DNA from: Phenylobacterium sp. Root700
Lineage (GTDB): Bacteria > Pseudomonadota > Alphaproteobacteria > Caulobacterales > Caulobacteraceae
DNA length: 64,000 nt
Assembly: GCF_001429025.1 (NCBI RefSeq)
Contig: NZ_LMHT01000007.1
Span: 198,023 to 262,022 of the forward strand
Direction of reading: 5' to 3'
The notes under the pieces were generated by a model. It ran no database searches. It was given only the letters and a program-made list of their open reading frames with translations, and was not told the origin of the DNA. Numbering within the stretch: position 1 is the first letter of the stretch; each line of letters starts with the position of its first letter. Shown here one piece after another: positions 11,183-20,243 of the stretch. Made by a program: the position numbers and the translations under genes.

Positions 11183-12073
11183 TCACGACATCGGATTGGC
11201 GGGCGGCGAGGGCTCCGGCAGCGGGATGAACTCCTGGTCGTCGGCGTCGGGCAGCTTCATGCGCCCGGCCCGCCAGTCGGCCTTGGCCTGCTCCAGCCGC
11301 TCCTTGGTCGAGGCGACGAAGTTCCAGTCGATCAGGCGCGGGCCGATCGGCTCGCCGCCCAGCAGCATGACCACGGCGTCGGTGATCGCCGTGAACAGCA
11401 CCGCCTGGCCGGGCAGGAAGACCATCATCTGGCCCTCGTGGTACTGATGGCCGTCCACCTCGACCACGCCCTTCGCCACATAGGCGGCGCGTTCGGGATA
11501 CTCGGCCGGCAGATCGGCCTGGGCGCCGGCGTTCAGATGCCAGTGCACATAGAACATCGGCGAGTGGGTCTTCACTGGCGACTTGGCGCCAAAGGCCTCG
11601 CCGGCGATCAGGCGCGCCCACAGGCCGCCTTCCTCATAGGTCGGCAGCACGTCGGGGGCGTAGTGGTTGAACGAGGGGGCGATCTCCTCGTCCTCCACCG
11701 GCAGGGCGATCCAGGTCTGGATGCCGTCCATGCGCCCGCCATGTTCGCGCAGGGTCTCGAAGCGTTCGGAGTGGGTGATGCCGCGCCCGGCGGTCATCCA
11801 GTTCACCTCGCCCGGAAGGATGGGTTGGGTGACCCCGACCGAGTCCCGGTGGGTCATGGCGCCGTCGAACAGATAGGACAGGGTCGACAGCCCGATATGC
11901 GGGTGGGGCCGGACATCGACCTCCTTGCCGAACCCGGCCTGGAAGTCGGCAGGGCCCATGCGGTCGAAGAAGATGAAAGGCCCGATCATCCGCCGCTTGG
12001 CGTAGGGCAGGACGCGCCCGACCTCGAACCCGCCGAGGTCCTTGCGCCTTTGGTCGATGACAAGGTCGATCAT
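11183..12073 (-). CDS. Pirin family protein
   Basis: 296 residues. Bicupin fold with the pirin signature: metal-binding histidines in DVRPHPHIGLSTL and ITHSER, and an acidic ligand in the same cupin. Pirins of this type can be quercetin 2,3-dioxygenase-like enzymes or redox-sensing regulators; nothing in the sequence chooses between them. GGAGG 7 nt before the chosen ATG decides the start; a longer frame reaching 12115 has no ribosome-binding site. The cytochrome P450 gene follows after 87 nt on the same strand. Confidence 0.88.
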   Translation of the reverse strand: MIDLVIDQRRKDLGGFEVGRVLPYAKRRMIGPFIFFDRMGPADFQAGFGKEVDVRPHPHIGLSTLSYLFDGAMTHRDSVGVTQPILPGEVNWMTAGRGITHSERFETLREHGGRMDGIQTWIALPVEDEEIAPSFNHYAPDVLPTYEEGGLWARLIAGEAFGAKSPVKTHSPMFYVHWHLNAGAQADLPAEYPERAAYVAKGVVEVDGHQYHEGQMMVFLPGQAVLFTAITDAVVMLLGGEPIGPRLIDWNFVASTKERLEQAKADWRAGRMKLPDADDQEFIPLPEPSPPANPMS

Positions 12074-12089
12074 TTTTCGCCTCCGCGCG

Positions 12090-12116
12090 TTTGCTCCCTG
12101 AAGGGCAGGGAGCAAA
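12090..12116. repeat. Perfect hairpin in the lrp-pirin gap
   Basis: TTTGCTCCCTG and CAGGGAGCAAA are perfect 11-bp arms around a 5-nt loop, 8 nt past the stop of the Lrp gene on the minus strand and 16 nt before the pirin start. It could terminate lrp transcription or attenuate read-through into pirin. A T-run is absent. Confidence 0.6.
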
Positions 12117-12124
12117 TATGGAGG

Positions 12125-12637
12125 CTAGCCTTGCGCGCTCACATAGGGGCTGACAAGGCCGAGCGGCGCGGCGGTGGTGTGCTTCACCGAGCGGATCACG
12201 ATGCGGCTCTCGATGTTGGAAACCAGGCCCAGCGACAGGATCTTTTCGCGCAGGAAATCGTCGAAGGCGTGCATGTCGCGGGTGACGACGCGCAGTTCGT
12301 AGTCGGCCGAGCCGGTCACGGTCGCGCACTGGACGACTTCGGGCAGCTTGGTGATCGCCGTTTCGAAGGCGTCGAGATTGTCCTTGGTCGGCAGGCTAAG
12401 CTTGACCGTGCAATAGACCTCGAAGCCGAGACCCAGCAGGTCGCGGTCCAGAATGGTCACCCGGCGTTGGATAATCCCGGAATCTTCGAGGCGCTTGATA
12501 CGCCGCCAGCAGGGGCTGGAGGACAAACCGACCCGTTCAGCGATCTCGGCGACCGACAGTCCGGCGTCATGCTGGATAAGGTCCAGAATCTTGGCATCGA
12601 CAGCGTCGAGGGCCTCGGACAATATTTCCTCCATCAA
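12125..12637 (-). CDS. Lrp/AsnC family transcriptional regulator
   Basis: 170 residues. The N-terminal winged HTH (LDAVDAKILDLIQ, AEIAERVGLSSSPCWRRIKRLE) is followed by the RAM ligand-binding domain (about residues 75-150), both typical. Family members sense amino acids and often control the adjacent divergent operon. Here the divergent gene, 126 nt away, is the indolepyruvate ferredoxin oxidoreductase, so this is a probable local regulator of aromatic or branched amino acid degradation. Either of two adjacent ATGs (12637 or 12634) may be used; no strong ribosome-binding site helps. Confidence 0.9.
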   Translation of the reverse strand: MMEEILSEALDAVDAKILDLIQHDAGLSVAEIAERVGLSSSPCWRRIKRLEDSGIIQRRVTILDRDLLGLGFEVYCTVKLSLPTKDNLDAFETAITKLPEVVQCATVTGSADYELRVVTRDMHAFDDFLREKILSLGLVSNIESRIVIRSVKHTTAAPLGLVSPYVSAQG

Positions 12638-12763
12638 ACGGCGCTTATGAGCGTCATTCTTGCCCCGAAATGCCCTTGGAGGGGCACGTCTTTGGCAAGC
12701 AATTCCATCGTGCTTATATGATCTTCTATAGCCATTAGGGAGCTAAAAAGGAAAGATATTGCT

Positions 12764-15700
12764 ATGCGGCACGTGGATGTGACGCTCGACGACAAGTTCC
12801 TGCTCACGGAAGGTCGAGTCTTCATCACCGGGGTGCAGGCGCTGCTCCGGGTGATGATGGATCAGCACCGCCTTGATCAGGCGGCCGGCCTCAACACCGC
12901 TGGTTTTGTCTCGGGTTATCGTGGTTCCCCGCTCGGCGGCCTGGATCAACAGGCCCATCGCGCCGAGAAATTCCTTGAGCAGGCGCAGGTCGTCTTCAAG
13001 GAAGGCCTGAACGAAGACCTCGCGGCCACCGCCGTCTGGGGCAGCCAACAAGCCAACCTCTTCCCGGGCGCCAAGTTCGATGGCGTGACCGGCATGTGGT
13101 ACGGCAAGGCCCCCGGCGTCGACCGAACGGGCGACGCCTTCAAGCACGCCAATTTTGCCGGGACCTGGGCCAAGGGCGGCGTCCTGGCCGTGGCCGGCGA
13201 CGACCACAACTGCAAATCCTCCACCCTGCCGTCGCAGTCGGAATTCGCGTTCCAGGACTTCGAGATGCCGGTGCTGTCGCCGGCCGACGTGCAGGAGGTG
13301 CTGGACTACGGCCTGATGGGCATCGCCATGTCGCGGTTCTCCGGCCTCTGGGTCGGCCTGATCGCGCTGGCCGACACCATGGACAGCGGCGTGACCATCG
13401 ATGTCTCCATCGACCGCCACCAGATCGTCGTCCCGACCAATTTCAATATTCCGGCCGGCGGCCTGGGCATCCGGCTCAAGGACCAGCCGCTCGACAAGGA
13501 ACGGCGGCTCCGCAGCTTCAAGATCCCCGCCGCCCTGGCCTTCGCCCGCGCCAACAAGATCGACCGGGTGATGCTGGGCGCTGGCCGTCCGCGCCTCGGC
13601 ATCGTCTGCCAGGGCCAGGCCTATAAGGACGTGATCGAAGCCCTGGCCGCCATGGGCATCTCGGCCAAGGAAGCCTCAGACCTCGGCGTCGCCATCTACA
13701 AGGTCGGCATGCCCTGGCCGCTGGAGCCGACCGGCCTGCGTTCGTTCGCCGCCGGCCTCGAGACCTTGATGGTCATCGAGCACAAGCGCCCGCTGATCGA
13801 GGTTCAGGCCCGCGCCGCCCTCTACGACTTGCCCGCTCACGCCCGGCCCAAGATTGTCGGCAAGACCGACGAGCAGGGCCATCCGCTGCTCTCGGAGCTG
13901 GGCTCGTTGTCGGTGGCCGAGGTGGCCTTGGCCATCGCCGACCGACTTCCCCCCGGTCCGCATATGGAGCGGGTCCATGACTATCTTTCCCGCGTCTCGG
14001 CCGCCTCCATGGCCGCCGTCACCCTGGCGGCCGAACAGCAGCGCAAGCCGTTCTTCTGCTCGGGCTGCCCGCACAACTCCTCGACCCGCCTGCCGGACGG
14101 CTCGCGCGCCCTGGCCGGGATCGGCTGCCACTACATGGCCAGCTTCTCCGATCCGCAGACCGACCTGAACAGCCACATGGGCGGTGAGGGGCTGAGCTGG
14201 GTGGGGGCCGCGCCCTTCACCACCGAACCGCATGTGTTCGTGAACCTGGGCGACGGCACCTACAACCACTCCGGTTCGCTGGCGATCCGGGCCTCGGTCG
14301 CGGCCGAGAGCCACGTCACCTACAAGCTGCTGTTCAACGACGCCGTCGCCATGACCGGCGGCCAGGCGGCCGAAAGCGGCTTCACGCCAGCCCAGATCAC
14401 CCGCCAGCTCGCCTCCGAAGGCGTGGCCAAGACGGTGATCGTCGCCGACGACCCCAGCCGCTACGACGGCGTTCGTGATCTGGCGCCCGGCGTCGAAGTC
14501 AGGCCGCGTTCTGATCTGATCACCGTGCAGAAGGAACTGCGCGACACCCCCGGCACCACGGTCATGCTCTATGACCAGGTCTGCGCCACCGAGAAGCGCC
14601 GTCGCCGCAAGCGCGGCAAGATGGAGACCGCGACCAAGCGGGTGTTCATCAATCCGCTGGTCTGCGAGGGCTGCGGCGACTGCTCCAAGAAGTCGAACTG
14701 CGTCTCCATCGAGCCGCTGAACACTGAGTTCGGCCGCAAGCGGCGGATCAACCAGTCGAGCTGCAACACCGACTATTCCTGCCTCGACGGCTTCTGCCCG
14801 TCCTTCGTCACCATCGAAGGCGGCGAGAACGCCCACGCCAAGGCGATGCCGGCGTTGACCGCGGACTCCACCCCGCTGCCGACGTTTGAACCGCTGGTTG
14901 GCGTGCGCAACATCCTGTTCACCGGCATCGGCGGGACCGGCGTGACCACGGTCGCCTCGATCCTGGCCATGGCCGCCCATGTGGACGGCCGCGCCTCGTC
15001 GGTGGTGGACATGACGGGCCTGGCCCAAAAGGGCGGGGCGGTCTTCTCCCACGTCCGCATCGGCGAGACCGAGGACACCGTGGTCGGCGGCCGGGTGCCG
15101 GCGGCCTCGGCCCATGTGCTGATCGCCTGCGACATCCTCTCGGCGGCCGGCGCCGACGCCCTGGCGCTCTACGCCAAGGATCGCACCGTGGCGGTGGGCA
15201 ACGAGGACTTCGCGCCCACGGCCGACTTCGTCACCGACCGCGACGTGCGCTTCGACGCCGGCTCGATGGCCCGCCGGATCAAGGCGGCCAGCAAGTCCTA
15301 TGACGAATGCCCGGCGCACCACCTGGCCGAGATCAACTTCGGCGACGCGATCTACGCCAACATGATCATGGTCGGCTTCGCCTGGCAGAAGGGGCTGGTC
15401 CCGCTCTCCAGCCGCGCTGTCTATCGGGCCATCCGCCTGAACGGCGTCCAGGCCGAGGCCAATCTCCAGGCCTTCGAACTGGGTCGCAAGGTCGCGCACG
15501 ATCCTTCGCAGCGTGGGCCGGCCGAGGCCGACGTGCCGACGCCCGAGACCATGCCGCTGGCCGAGCTGATCGCCCATCGCGGCCGCGAGCTCACCGCTTA
15601 CCAGAACGCCGCCTACGCCCAGCGCTATCTGGATAAGGTGGCGAAGGCCGCCTCAGCCGAGGCGATTTTTGGCTCGGAAACCCTGACCCGCGCGGTGGCG

Positions 15701-16183
15701 ACCAACCTCTACAAGCTGATGGCCTACAAGGACGAATACGAGGTCGCCCGCCTCTATACCGACGGCCGCTTCGCCGCCGAACGCAACGGGACCTTCAAGG
15801 GCGGCAAGACCAAGGTCTGGCTCGCCCCGCCGCTGCTTGCTCCCAAGGACGCCAACGGCAAGCCGAAGAAGATCGAGTTCGGCGGCTGGATGCTGGACGC
15901 CGCCTTCCCGATCATGGCCAGGATGAAGGGCCTGCGCGGCACCTCCCTCGACATCTTCGGCTACACCGAGGAGCGGAAGATGGAGCGTGGTCTGATCGCG
16001 CAGTACGAGGCGGGCCTCGACAAGGTGCTGGCCGGCCTGACCGCCGAGAACCTACCCTTGGCGACCAGGATCGCGGCGGTCCCGCAGGGGATCCGCGGCT
16101 TTGGCCACGTCAAGGACGCCTCGGTGAAGGTGGCCAAGGCCGACGAGGCCAAGCTCTGGAAGCAGTGGGAGACGGCGGCCTAG
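12764..16183 (+). CDS. Indolepyruvate ferredoxin oxidoreductase, fused IorA/IorB type
   Basis: 1139 residues, matching single-chain proteobacterial forms. It oxidatively decarboxylates aryl 2-oxoacids (indolepyruvate, phenylpyruvate) to aryl-acetyl-CoA with ferredoxin as acceptor. The pyrimidine-binding domain opens the protein, followed by the cysteine-containing CSGCPHNSSTRLPDG region and the thiamine-diphosphate motif NLGDGTYNHSG. A ferredoxin-like cluster CEGCGDCSKKSNC follows near residue 630, then the C-terminal gamma domain (GIGGTGVTTVASILAMA, TGLAQKGGAVFSHVRIG). The start has AAAGGAAAG upstream. It is divergent from the Lrp regulator, which probably controls it. Confidence 0.93.
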   Translation: MRHVDVTLDDKFLLTEGRVFITGVQALLRVMMDQHRLDQAAGLNTAGFVSGYRGSPLGGLDQQAHRAEKFLEQAQVVFKEGLNEDLAATAVWGSQQANLFPGAKFDGVTGMWYGKAPGVDRTGDAFKHANFAGTWAKGGVLAVAGDDHNCKSSTLPSQSEFAFQDFEMPVLSPADVQEVLDYGLMGIAMSRFSGLWVGLIALADTMDSGVTIDVSIDRHQIVVPTNFNIPAGGLGIRLKDQPLDKERRLRSFKIPAALAFARANKIDRVMLGAGRPRLGIVCQGQAYKDVIEALAAMGISAKEASDLGVAIYKVGMPWPLEPTGLRSFAAGLETLMVIEHKRPLIEVQARAALYDLPAHARPKIVGKTDEQGHPLLSELGSLSVAEVALAIADRLPPGPHMERVHDYLSRVSAASMAAVTLAAEQQRKPFFCSGCPHNSSTRLPDGSRALAGIGCHYMASFSDPQTDLNSHMGGEGLSWVGAAPFTTEPHVFVNLGDGTYNHSGSLAIRASVAAESHVTYKLLFNDAVAMTGGQAAESGFTPAQITRQLASEGVAKTVIVADDPSRYDGVRDLAPGVEVRPRSDLITVQKELRDTPGTTVMLYDQVCATEKRRRRKRGKMETATKRVFINPLVCEGCGDCSKKSNCVSIEPLNTEFGRKRRINQSSCNTDYSCLDGFCPSFVTIEGGENAHAKAMPALTADSTPLPTFEPLVGVRNILFTGIGGTGVTTVASILAMAAHVDGRASSVVDMTGLAQKGGAVFSHVRIGETEDTVVGGRVPAASAHVLIACDILSAAGADALALYAKDRTVAVGNEDFAPTADFVTDRDVRFDAGSMARRIKAASKSYDECPAHHLAEINFGDAIYANMIMVGFAWQKGLVPLSSRAVYRAIRLNGVQAEANLQAFELGRKVAHDPSQRGPAEADVPTPETMPLAELIAHRGRELTAYQNAAYAQRYLDKVAKAASAEAIFGSETLTRAVATNLYKLMAYKDEYEVARLYTDGRFAAERNGTFKGGKTKVWLAPPLLAPKDANGKPKKIEFGGWMLDAAFPIMARMKGLRGTSLDIFGYTEERKMERGLIAQYEAGLDKVLAGLTAENLPLATRIAAVPQGIRGFGHVKDASVKVAKADEAKLWKQWETAA

Positions 16184-16201
16184 GGCCGCCGCAGACCATG
16201 C

Positions 16202-17386
16202 CTATTTGACCGCCGCCGTACGGATGGCGGCGGTCAGGCTGTCGCGCGCCGCGTTCAGTTCGGGCGTGTCGGCGGCCGGCCAGGCCGAATTGATGGCGAT
16301 CACCAGCTTGTCTTGCGGGAAGGTGGTGATCGACTGGCCGAAGATGCCCAGCGCCTCATAGGACTTGGCCTTGGGGTTCACCCACCAGAAATAGCCATAG
16401 CCGCCAGCCTCGGGATGGGCCGGATCGACAGGGATGTGAGAGGCGGTGGCCTCCTTGGTCCAGCTCGCCGGGACCACCTGCTTGCCGCCCGCCTTGCCGC
16501 CGCCGAGGATGAACATGCCGATCCGGCCGTAGTCGCGCAGGGTCATCGACATGCAGCAGCCGCCGCGTTCGTGGCCGGCCACGTCCTCGACCCAGATGGC
16601 GTCCTGCTCCATGCCGAACGGCGCCCAGATCTTCTCCGACAGGTATTGCGCCAGCGGTTTGCGCACGGCGTTGGAGACCAGCACCCCGACCAGGTCGGTC
16701 TCGCCGGTCGAGTAGTTGAACTTGGTTCCCGGCGTCACGTCGCGCGGCAGTCGGCGCATGTAGCTGACCACCGGATTGACCCCCGGCTCGATCACCGACA
16801 GCCCGACCTTGGCGACGTCGGAATTGAGGTCGGTATAGTCCTCGTTCCACTTCACGCCGGAGGTCATGGTGATCAACTGGCCGACCGTCACGCCATCGTA
16901 TCCGCCGCCCTTAAGCTCGGGGATATAGGTGGTCACCGGATCGTTCAGGCTCTTGATGTAGCCGTCCTGGATCGCCGCGCCGACCAGGGTCGAGGTCATC
17001 GACTTGGCCACCGAGAACGAGGTCCAGCGGTCGTTTGGCCCGCGCTCCAGGCCATAACGCTCCAGGATGACCTTGCCGTCCTTGATGACCAGCAGACCCG
17101 AGACCCGATAGGCGGCCATATAGGCCTCGACGCTCATCTCCTTGCCGCCGATGCTCACCTTCGGATCGATGGTCTTGCCAGCGGGCAGGGGGAAGACCTT
17201 GGCGCCGCGCGCCACGACCTTGTGCGCGGCCAGCTTCTCCATGGCCTTGTAGCCGTCCTTCTGCTGGTCCGGCGACCACATCAGGACCGAAGCGCCGATC
17301 GGTGGCGGGGTTTCCTGCGCCAAGGCTGCGGCCGGCAGCAGCGCCGCGGTCATGGCCGCCATCGCCAGTTTCATCTTCAGCATCAT
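16202..17386 (-). CDS. Secreted serine hydrolase, class C beta-lactamase-like
   Basis: 394 residues with a signal peptide (cleavage after AALAQ, about residue 24). The catalytic SxxK is in SFSVAKSMTS near residue 133, and a tyrosine in FNYSTGETD occupies the YxN position with threonine instead of asparagine. The C-terminal GGYGYFWWVNP fits the third motif. This pattern is more usual for esterases or peptidases of the family than for true beta-lactamases, so drug resistance should not be assumed. It is divergent from the flavoprotein gene, with 86 nt between the starts. Confidence 0.85.
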   Translation of the reverse strand: MMLKMKLAMAAMTAALLPAAALAQETPPPIGASVLMWSPDQQKDGYKAMEKLAAHKVVARGAKVFPLPAGKTIDPKVSIGGKEMSVEAYMAAYRVSGLLVIKDGKVILERYGLERGPNDRWTSFSVAKSMTSTLVGAAIQDGYIKSLNDPVTTYIPELKGGGYDGVTVGQLITMTSGVKWNEDYTDLNSDVAKVGLSVIEPGVNPVVSYMRRLPRDVTPGTKFNYSTGETDLVGVLVSNAVRKPLAQYLSEKIWAPFGMEQDAIWVEDVAGHERGGCCMSMTLRDYGRIGMFILGGGKAGGKQVVPASWTKEATASHIPVDPAHPEAGGYGYFWWVNPKAKSYEALGIFGQSITTFPQDKLVIAINSAWPAADTPELNAARDSLTAAIRTAAVK

Positions 17387-17472
17387 GGTCGCTTCCCGCC
17401 CTGGTTGTTGCAGTCAAGCTAGAGGGGCGTTGGCGGTTTGCATACCGACGGCGTTCGGCTACGCCAGGAGAC

Positions 17473-18585
17473 ATGGCGGATTTCGATTTCGACGCGGTGG
17501 TGGTGGGGGCCGGGGCTGTCGGCCTGGCCTGCGGGTATGCGCTGTCCAAGCGCGGGCTGGTCGTGGCGGTGCTGGAGGCTGGACCGATCATCGGAGAGGG
17601 CGTTTCGGCGCGGAACTCCGAGGTGATCCATGGCGGGCTCTACTATCCGACCGGTTCGCTGAAGGCGCGGCTCTGCGTGACAGGGCGGCGCGCGCTCTAC
17701 GCGTTCCTCGACAGCCATAAGGTCGCCTACGACCGCTGCGGCAAGCTGGTGGTGGCGACCAACGCCGAGGAGGTCGGCCGCCTCGACGGGATTCTCGAGC
17801 AGGCCCAGACCAACGACGTTGAGGGTATGGCGCGGCTCTCCAAGGCTCAGGCCCTGGCCATGGAGCCGGAGCTCGCCTGTGAAGGCGCGCTGATCTCGCC
17901 GCAGAGCGGGGTGTTCGACAGCCACGGCTACATGCTGGCCCTGCAGGGCGAGATCGAGGCCGCCGGCGGCGCGGTGGTGACCGCAACGCCCTTTGAAGGC
18001 GCGACGCCGTTGGACGGCGGCGGCTTTTCAATTCGCGCCGGCGGCGCGGAGCCGACGACGCTGACCGCCCGCATCCTGGTGACGGCGCCGGGTCTGTCGG
18101 CCCAGGCAGTCGCCGCGGAAATCGAAGGCTTCCCGAAGGAGACCATCCCGCCAGTGCACTACGGCAAGGGTGTCTATTTCCGCCTCAGCGGCAAGGCGCC
18201 GTTCGCGCGGCTGATCTATCCGCCGCCGATCCCGGGCGCGTTGGGCACCCACTATCGCCGCGATCTCGGCGGGCAGGCGGTGTTCGGGCCCGACCTGCAG
18301 TTCGTGGACGAGATCGACTACAGCGTCGATCCGGCGCGGGCGGGCGAGTTCTACCGCTATATCCGCAAGTTCTGGCCGGGCCTGCCGGATGGCGCGCTGG
18401 CGCCTGACTACGCCGGCATCCGGCCCAAGCTGCATGGACCGGGCGAGCCGCAGCCGGATTTCCGGATCGACGGGCCGCAGGCGCATGGGATGGCGGGCCT
18501 CGTCACCCTGTTCGGGATCGAGAGCCCCGGCCTGACCTCCTCGCTGGCGATCGGCGAAGAGGTGGCGGGGCGGCTGGGGCTTTAG
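17473..18585 (+). CDS. FAD-dependent oxidoreductase, L-2-hydroxyglutarate oxidase-like
   Basis: 370 residues, the usual length. The N-terminal dinucleotide motif VVGAGAVGLACGYAL binds FAD; RNSEVIHGGLYYPTGSLKA is a signature of the LhgO/L2HGDH branch of the DAO family, as is the C-terminal GIESPGLTSSLAIGE. It probably oxidises L-2-hydroxyglutarate or a similar 2-hydroxyacid to the 2-oxoacid. The ATG at 17473 has CAGGAG just upstream; the open frame extends to 17302 but that part overlaps the divergent signal peptide and is not likely translated. Confidence 0.88.
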   Translation: MADFDFDAVVVGAGAVGLACGYALSKRGLVVAVLEAGPIIGEGVSARNSEVIHGGLYYPTGSLKARLCVTGRRALYAFLDSHKVAYDRCGKLVVATNAEEVGRLDGILEQAQTNDVEGMARLSKAQALAMEPELACEGALISPQSGVFDSHGYMLALQGEIEAAGGAVVTATPFEGATPLDGGGFSIRAGGAEPTTLTARILVTAPGLSAQAVAAEIEGFPKETIPPVHYGKGVYFRLSGKAPFARLIYPPPIPGALGTHYRRDLGGQAVFGPDLQFVDEIDYSVDPARAGEFYRYIRKFWPGLPDGALAPDYAGIRPKLHGPGEPQPDFRIDGPQAHGMAGLVTLFGIESPGLTSSLAIGEEVAGRLGL

Positions 18586-18592
18586 CTATCGC

Positions 18593-18699
18593 TCGTCATC
18601 CTCCGGTCAGCCGCAGGCTGATCCGGGGGACCCAAGCTGAGTTGCAGAACACGATAGGCCGTCCCCCGGACCGCCTTTCAGGCGACCGGAGGATGACGA
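18593..18699. repeat. 107-bp nested palindromic intergenic element
   Basis: Outer arms TCGTCATCCTCCGGTC (18593-18608) and GACCGGAGGATGACGA (18684-18699) are perfect 16-bp complements. Inside lie a second pair, TCCGGGGGAC and GTCCCCCGGA, and two small side hairpins (CAGCC/GGCTG and GCCT/AGGC). The layout would fold into a cross-shaped structure. It fills the gap between two convergent genes and resembles a REP or small non-autonomous mobile repeat; it could also stop transcription from both sides. Copy number elsewhere is unknown. Confidence 0.8.
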
Positions 18700-18708
18700 T
18701 GGTGGTGG

Positions 18709-19941
18709 TTACCCCTTCGGCGTGATCTTCAGCACGCGGCCCTTTTCGTTGTCCGTCGCCACGTAGAGCGCGCCATCGGGGCCGACGATGACGTCGCGGA
18801 TGCGTTCGTTCTGGTCGGTCAGCAGGCGCTCCTCGCCGACCACCTTGCCGTTCTTCAGCACCAGTCGAGCCAGGTGCTTCTGGGCCAGCGAGCCCACGAA
18901 GACGCTGTCCTTCCAGGCTGGGAACAGGCTTGCGCCATAGAAGGCCATGCCCGAGGGGCCAATCACCGGGTCCCAGTAATAGACCGGCTGTTCCAGGCCC
19001 GCCTTGGCGGTGATCCCCTCGCCGATCGGCTTGCCGGAATACTCGATGCCGTAGGTGATGGTCGGCCAGCCGTAGTTCTTGCCCTTTTGCGGCTGGTTCA
19101 GCTCATCGCCGCCCCGCGCGCCGTGTTCGACCTCCCACAGCTTGCCGGTCTTGGGATCGATGGCGGCGGCCTGGATGTTGCGGTGGCCGTAGGACCAGAT
19201 CTCAGGCTTCACGCCGGCCTTGCCGACGAAGGGGTTGTCCTTGGGGACCGAGCCGTCGGTGTTGATGCGGACCACCTTGCCCAACGTGCCGTCCAGTTGC
19301 TGGGCCTGGACGCGGCCGGGCAGGATCGAGCGCTCGCCGGTGGTGATGAACAGCGTGCCGTCCCGGGCGAACACCAGCCGCCCGCCATAGTGCAGGGTGG
19401 AGGCGAGCGACGGCGCCTGGTGGAAGATCACCTGGACGTTCTCGACCTTGCCGTCCGTCAGCTTCCCGCGAGCCGTGGCGGTGTTGTTGGTCCCGTCGGC
19501 CTGGGGCTCGGAATAGCTCCAGTAGATCAGGCCGGTCTGCGCGAATTTCGGATCGACCGCGAGGCCCAGCAGCCCGCCCTGGCCGCGGCCGTCCACGGCC
19601 GGCAGGCCGGCGACCGGCTCCGACAGCTTGCCGTCGGTTCCGAGGATGCGGAGCTGGCCGGTCGGCCGCTCGGTGATCAACAGGCGCCCGTCAGGCAGGA
19701 AGGCCAGGCCCCAGGGCTTGTTCAGCCCCTCGGCGATCGTCTGGACCTGATAGGCGACGTTGGAGGCCGCGGCCGGCGCGCGGGTCTGGCCGGCTACCGC
19801 GGGCTTCTGGTCCGGGGCGTTGGCGGCCTTGGTCTCGACAGGCGAGCGCGACGATGCGGCCGGGGTCTCGGCTTGACCTTCGGCGCCCCCGCAGGCTGCG
19901 ACCAGGGCTGCTAGGGCGGTGGTGAGCAAGAGGCGGCGCAT
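18709..19941 (-). CDS. PQQ-dependent aldose sugar dehydrogenase-like lipoprotein
   Basis: 410 residues of the glucose/sorbosone dehydrogenase beta-propeller family, which oxidises aldoses in the periplasm with pyrroloquinoline quinone. The N-terminus [19 protein letters not shown] carries a lipobox with cysteine at residue 17, so the protein is probably lipid-anchored. Family motifs include [44 protein letters not shown] and the C-terminal [18 protein letters not shown] 7 nt before the ATG at 19941 supports this start over the longer frame to 20025. A collapsed second copy lies directly upstream. Confidence 0.9.
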   Translation of the reverse strand: MRRLLLTTALAALVAACGGAEGQAETPAASSRSPVETKAANAPDQKPAVAGQTRAPAAASNVAYQVQTIAEGLNKPWGLAFLPDGRLLITERPTGQLRILGTDGKLSEPVAGLPAVDGRGQGGLLGLAVDPKFAQTGLIYWSYSEPQADGTNNTATARGKLTDGKVENVQVIFHQAPSLASTLHYGGRLVFARDGTLFITTGERSILPGRVQAQQLDGTLGKVVRINTDGSVPKDNPFVGKAGVKPEIWSYGHRNIQAAAIDPKTGKLWEVEHGARGGDELNQPQKGKNYGWPTITYGIEYSGKPIGEGITAKAGLEQPVYYWDPVIGPSGMAFYGASLFPAWKDSVFVGSLAQKHLARLVLKNGKVVGEERLLTDQNERIRDVIVGPDGALYVATDNEKGRVLKITPKG

Positions 19942-20032
19942 CGGTGTCTCCGGTGGTGAAGCTTCAGGTGCAGGTAGGGCCGAACGGTCTCGATAACCAG
20001 TGTTCGAGGTTTGTCGCGACCGCAAGGCGGCG

Positions 20033-20217
20033 TCAGGTTTTCGGCGTGATCCTCAAGACCCGCCCCTTGGGGCTGTCGGTGGCCACATAGAGCGCGCCGT
20101 CCGGCCCGACGATCAGGTCGCCGATGCGCTCGTTCAGCTCGGCGCGGATCTGACCGACGAAGGCCTGCTTGTAGGCGCGGCGAGGGTGGCGGCCGCGATG
20201 AGCAAGAGGCGTCGCAT
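20033..20217 (-). pseudogene. Deleted and frameshifted second copy of the PQQ sugar dehydrogenase gene
   Basis: From the ATG at 20217 the frame reads MRRLLLIAAATLAA, matching the intact neighbour's signal peptide, then runs out of frame to a stop. In another frame the sequence continues as QAFVGQIRAELNERIGD and [18 protein letters not shown], ending RVLRITPKT, which is the last part of the same family. About 350 central residues are gone. Even the CCGGAGA segment before the ATG is shared with the intact gene. This is the footprint of a tandem duplication that was later cut down. Confidence 0.8.
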
Positions 20218-20243
20218 GTGAAGGTCTCCGGGGTCGAGCGGGT

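Noticed and set aside
16202..17386. Beta-lactamase antibiotic resistance
   Set aside because: The SxxK motif is present but the YxN asparagine is not, so esterase or peptidase activity is more likely.
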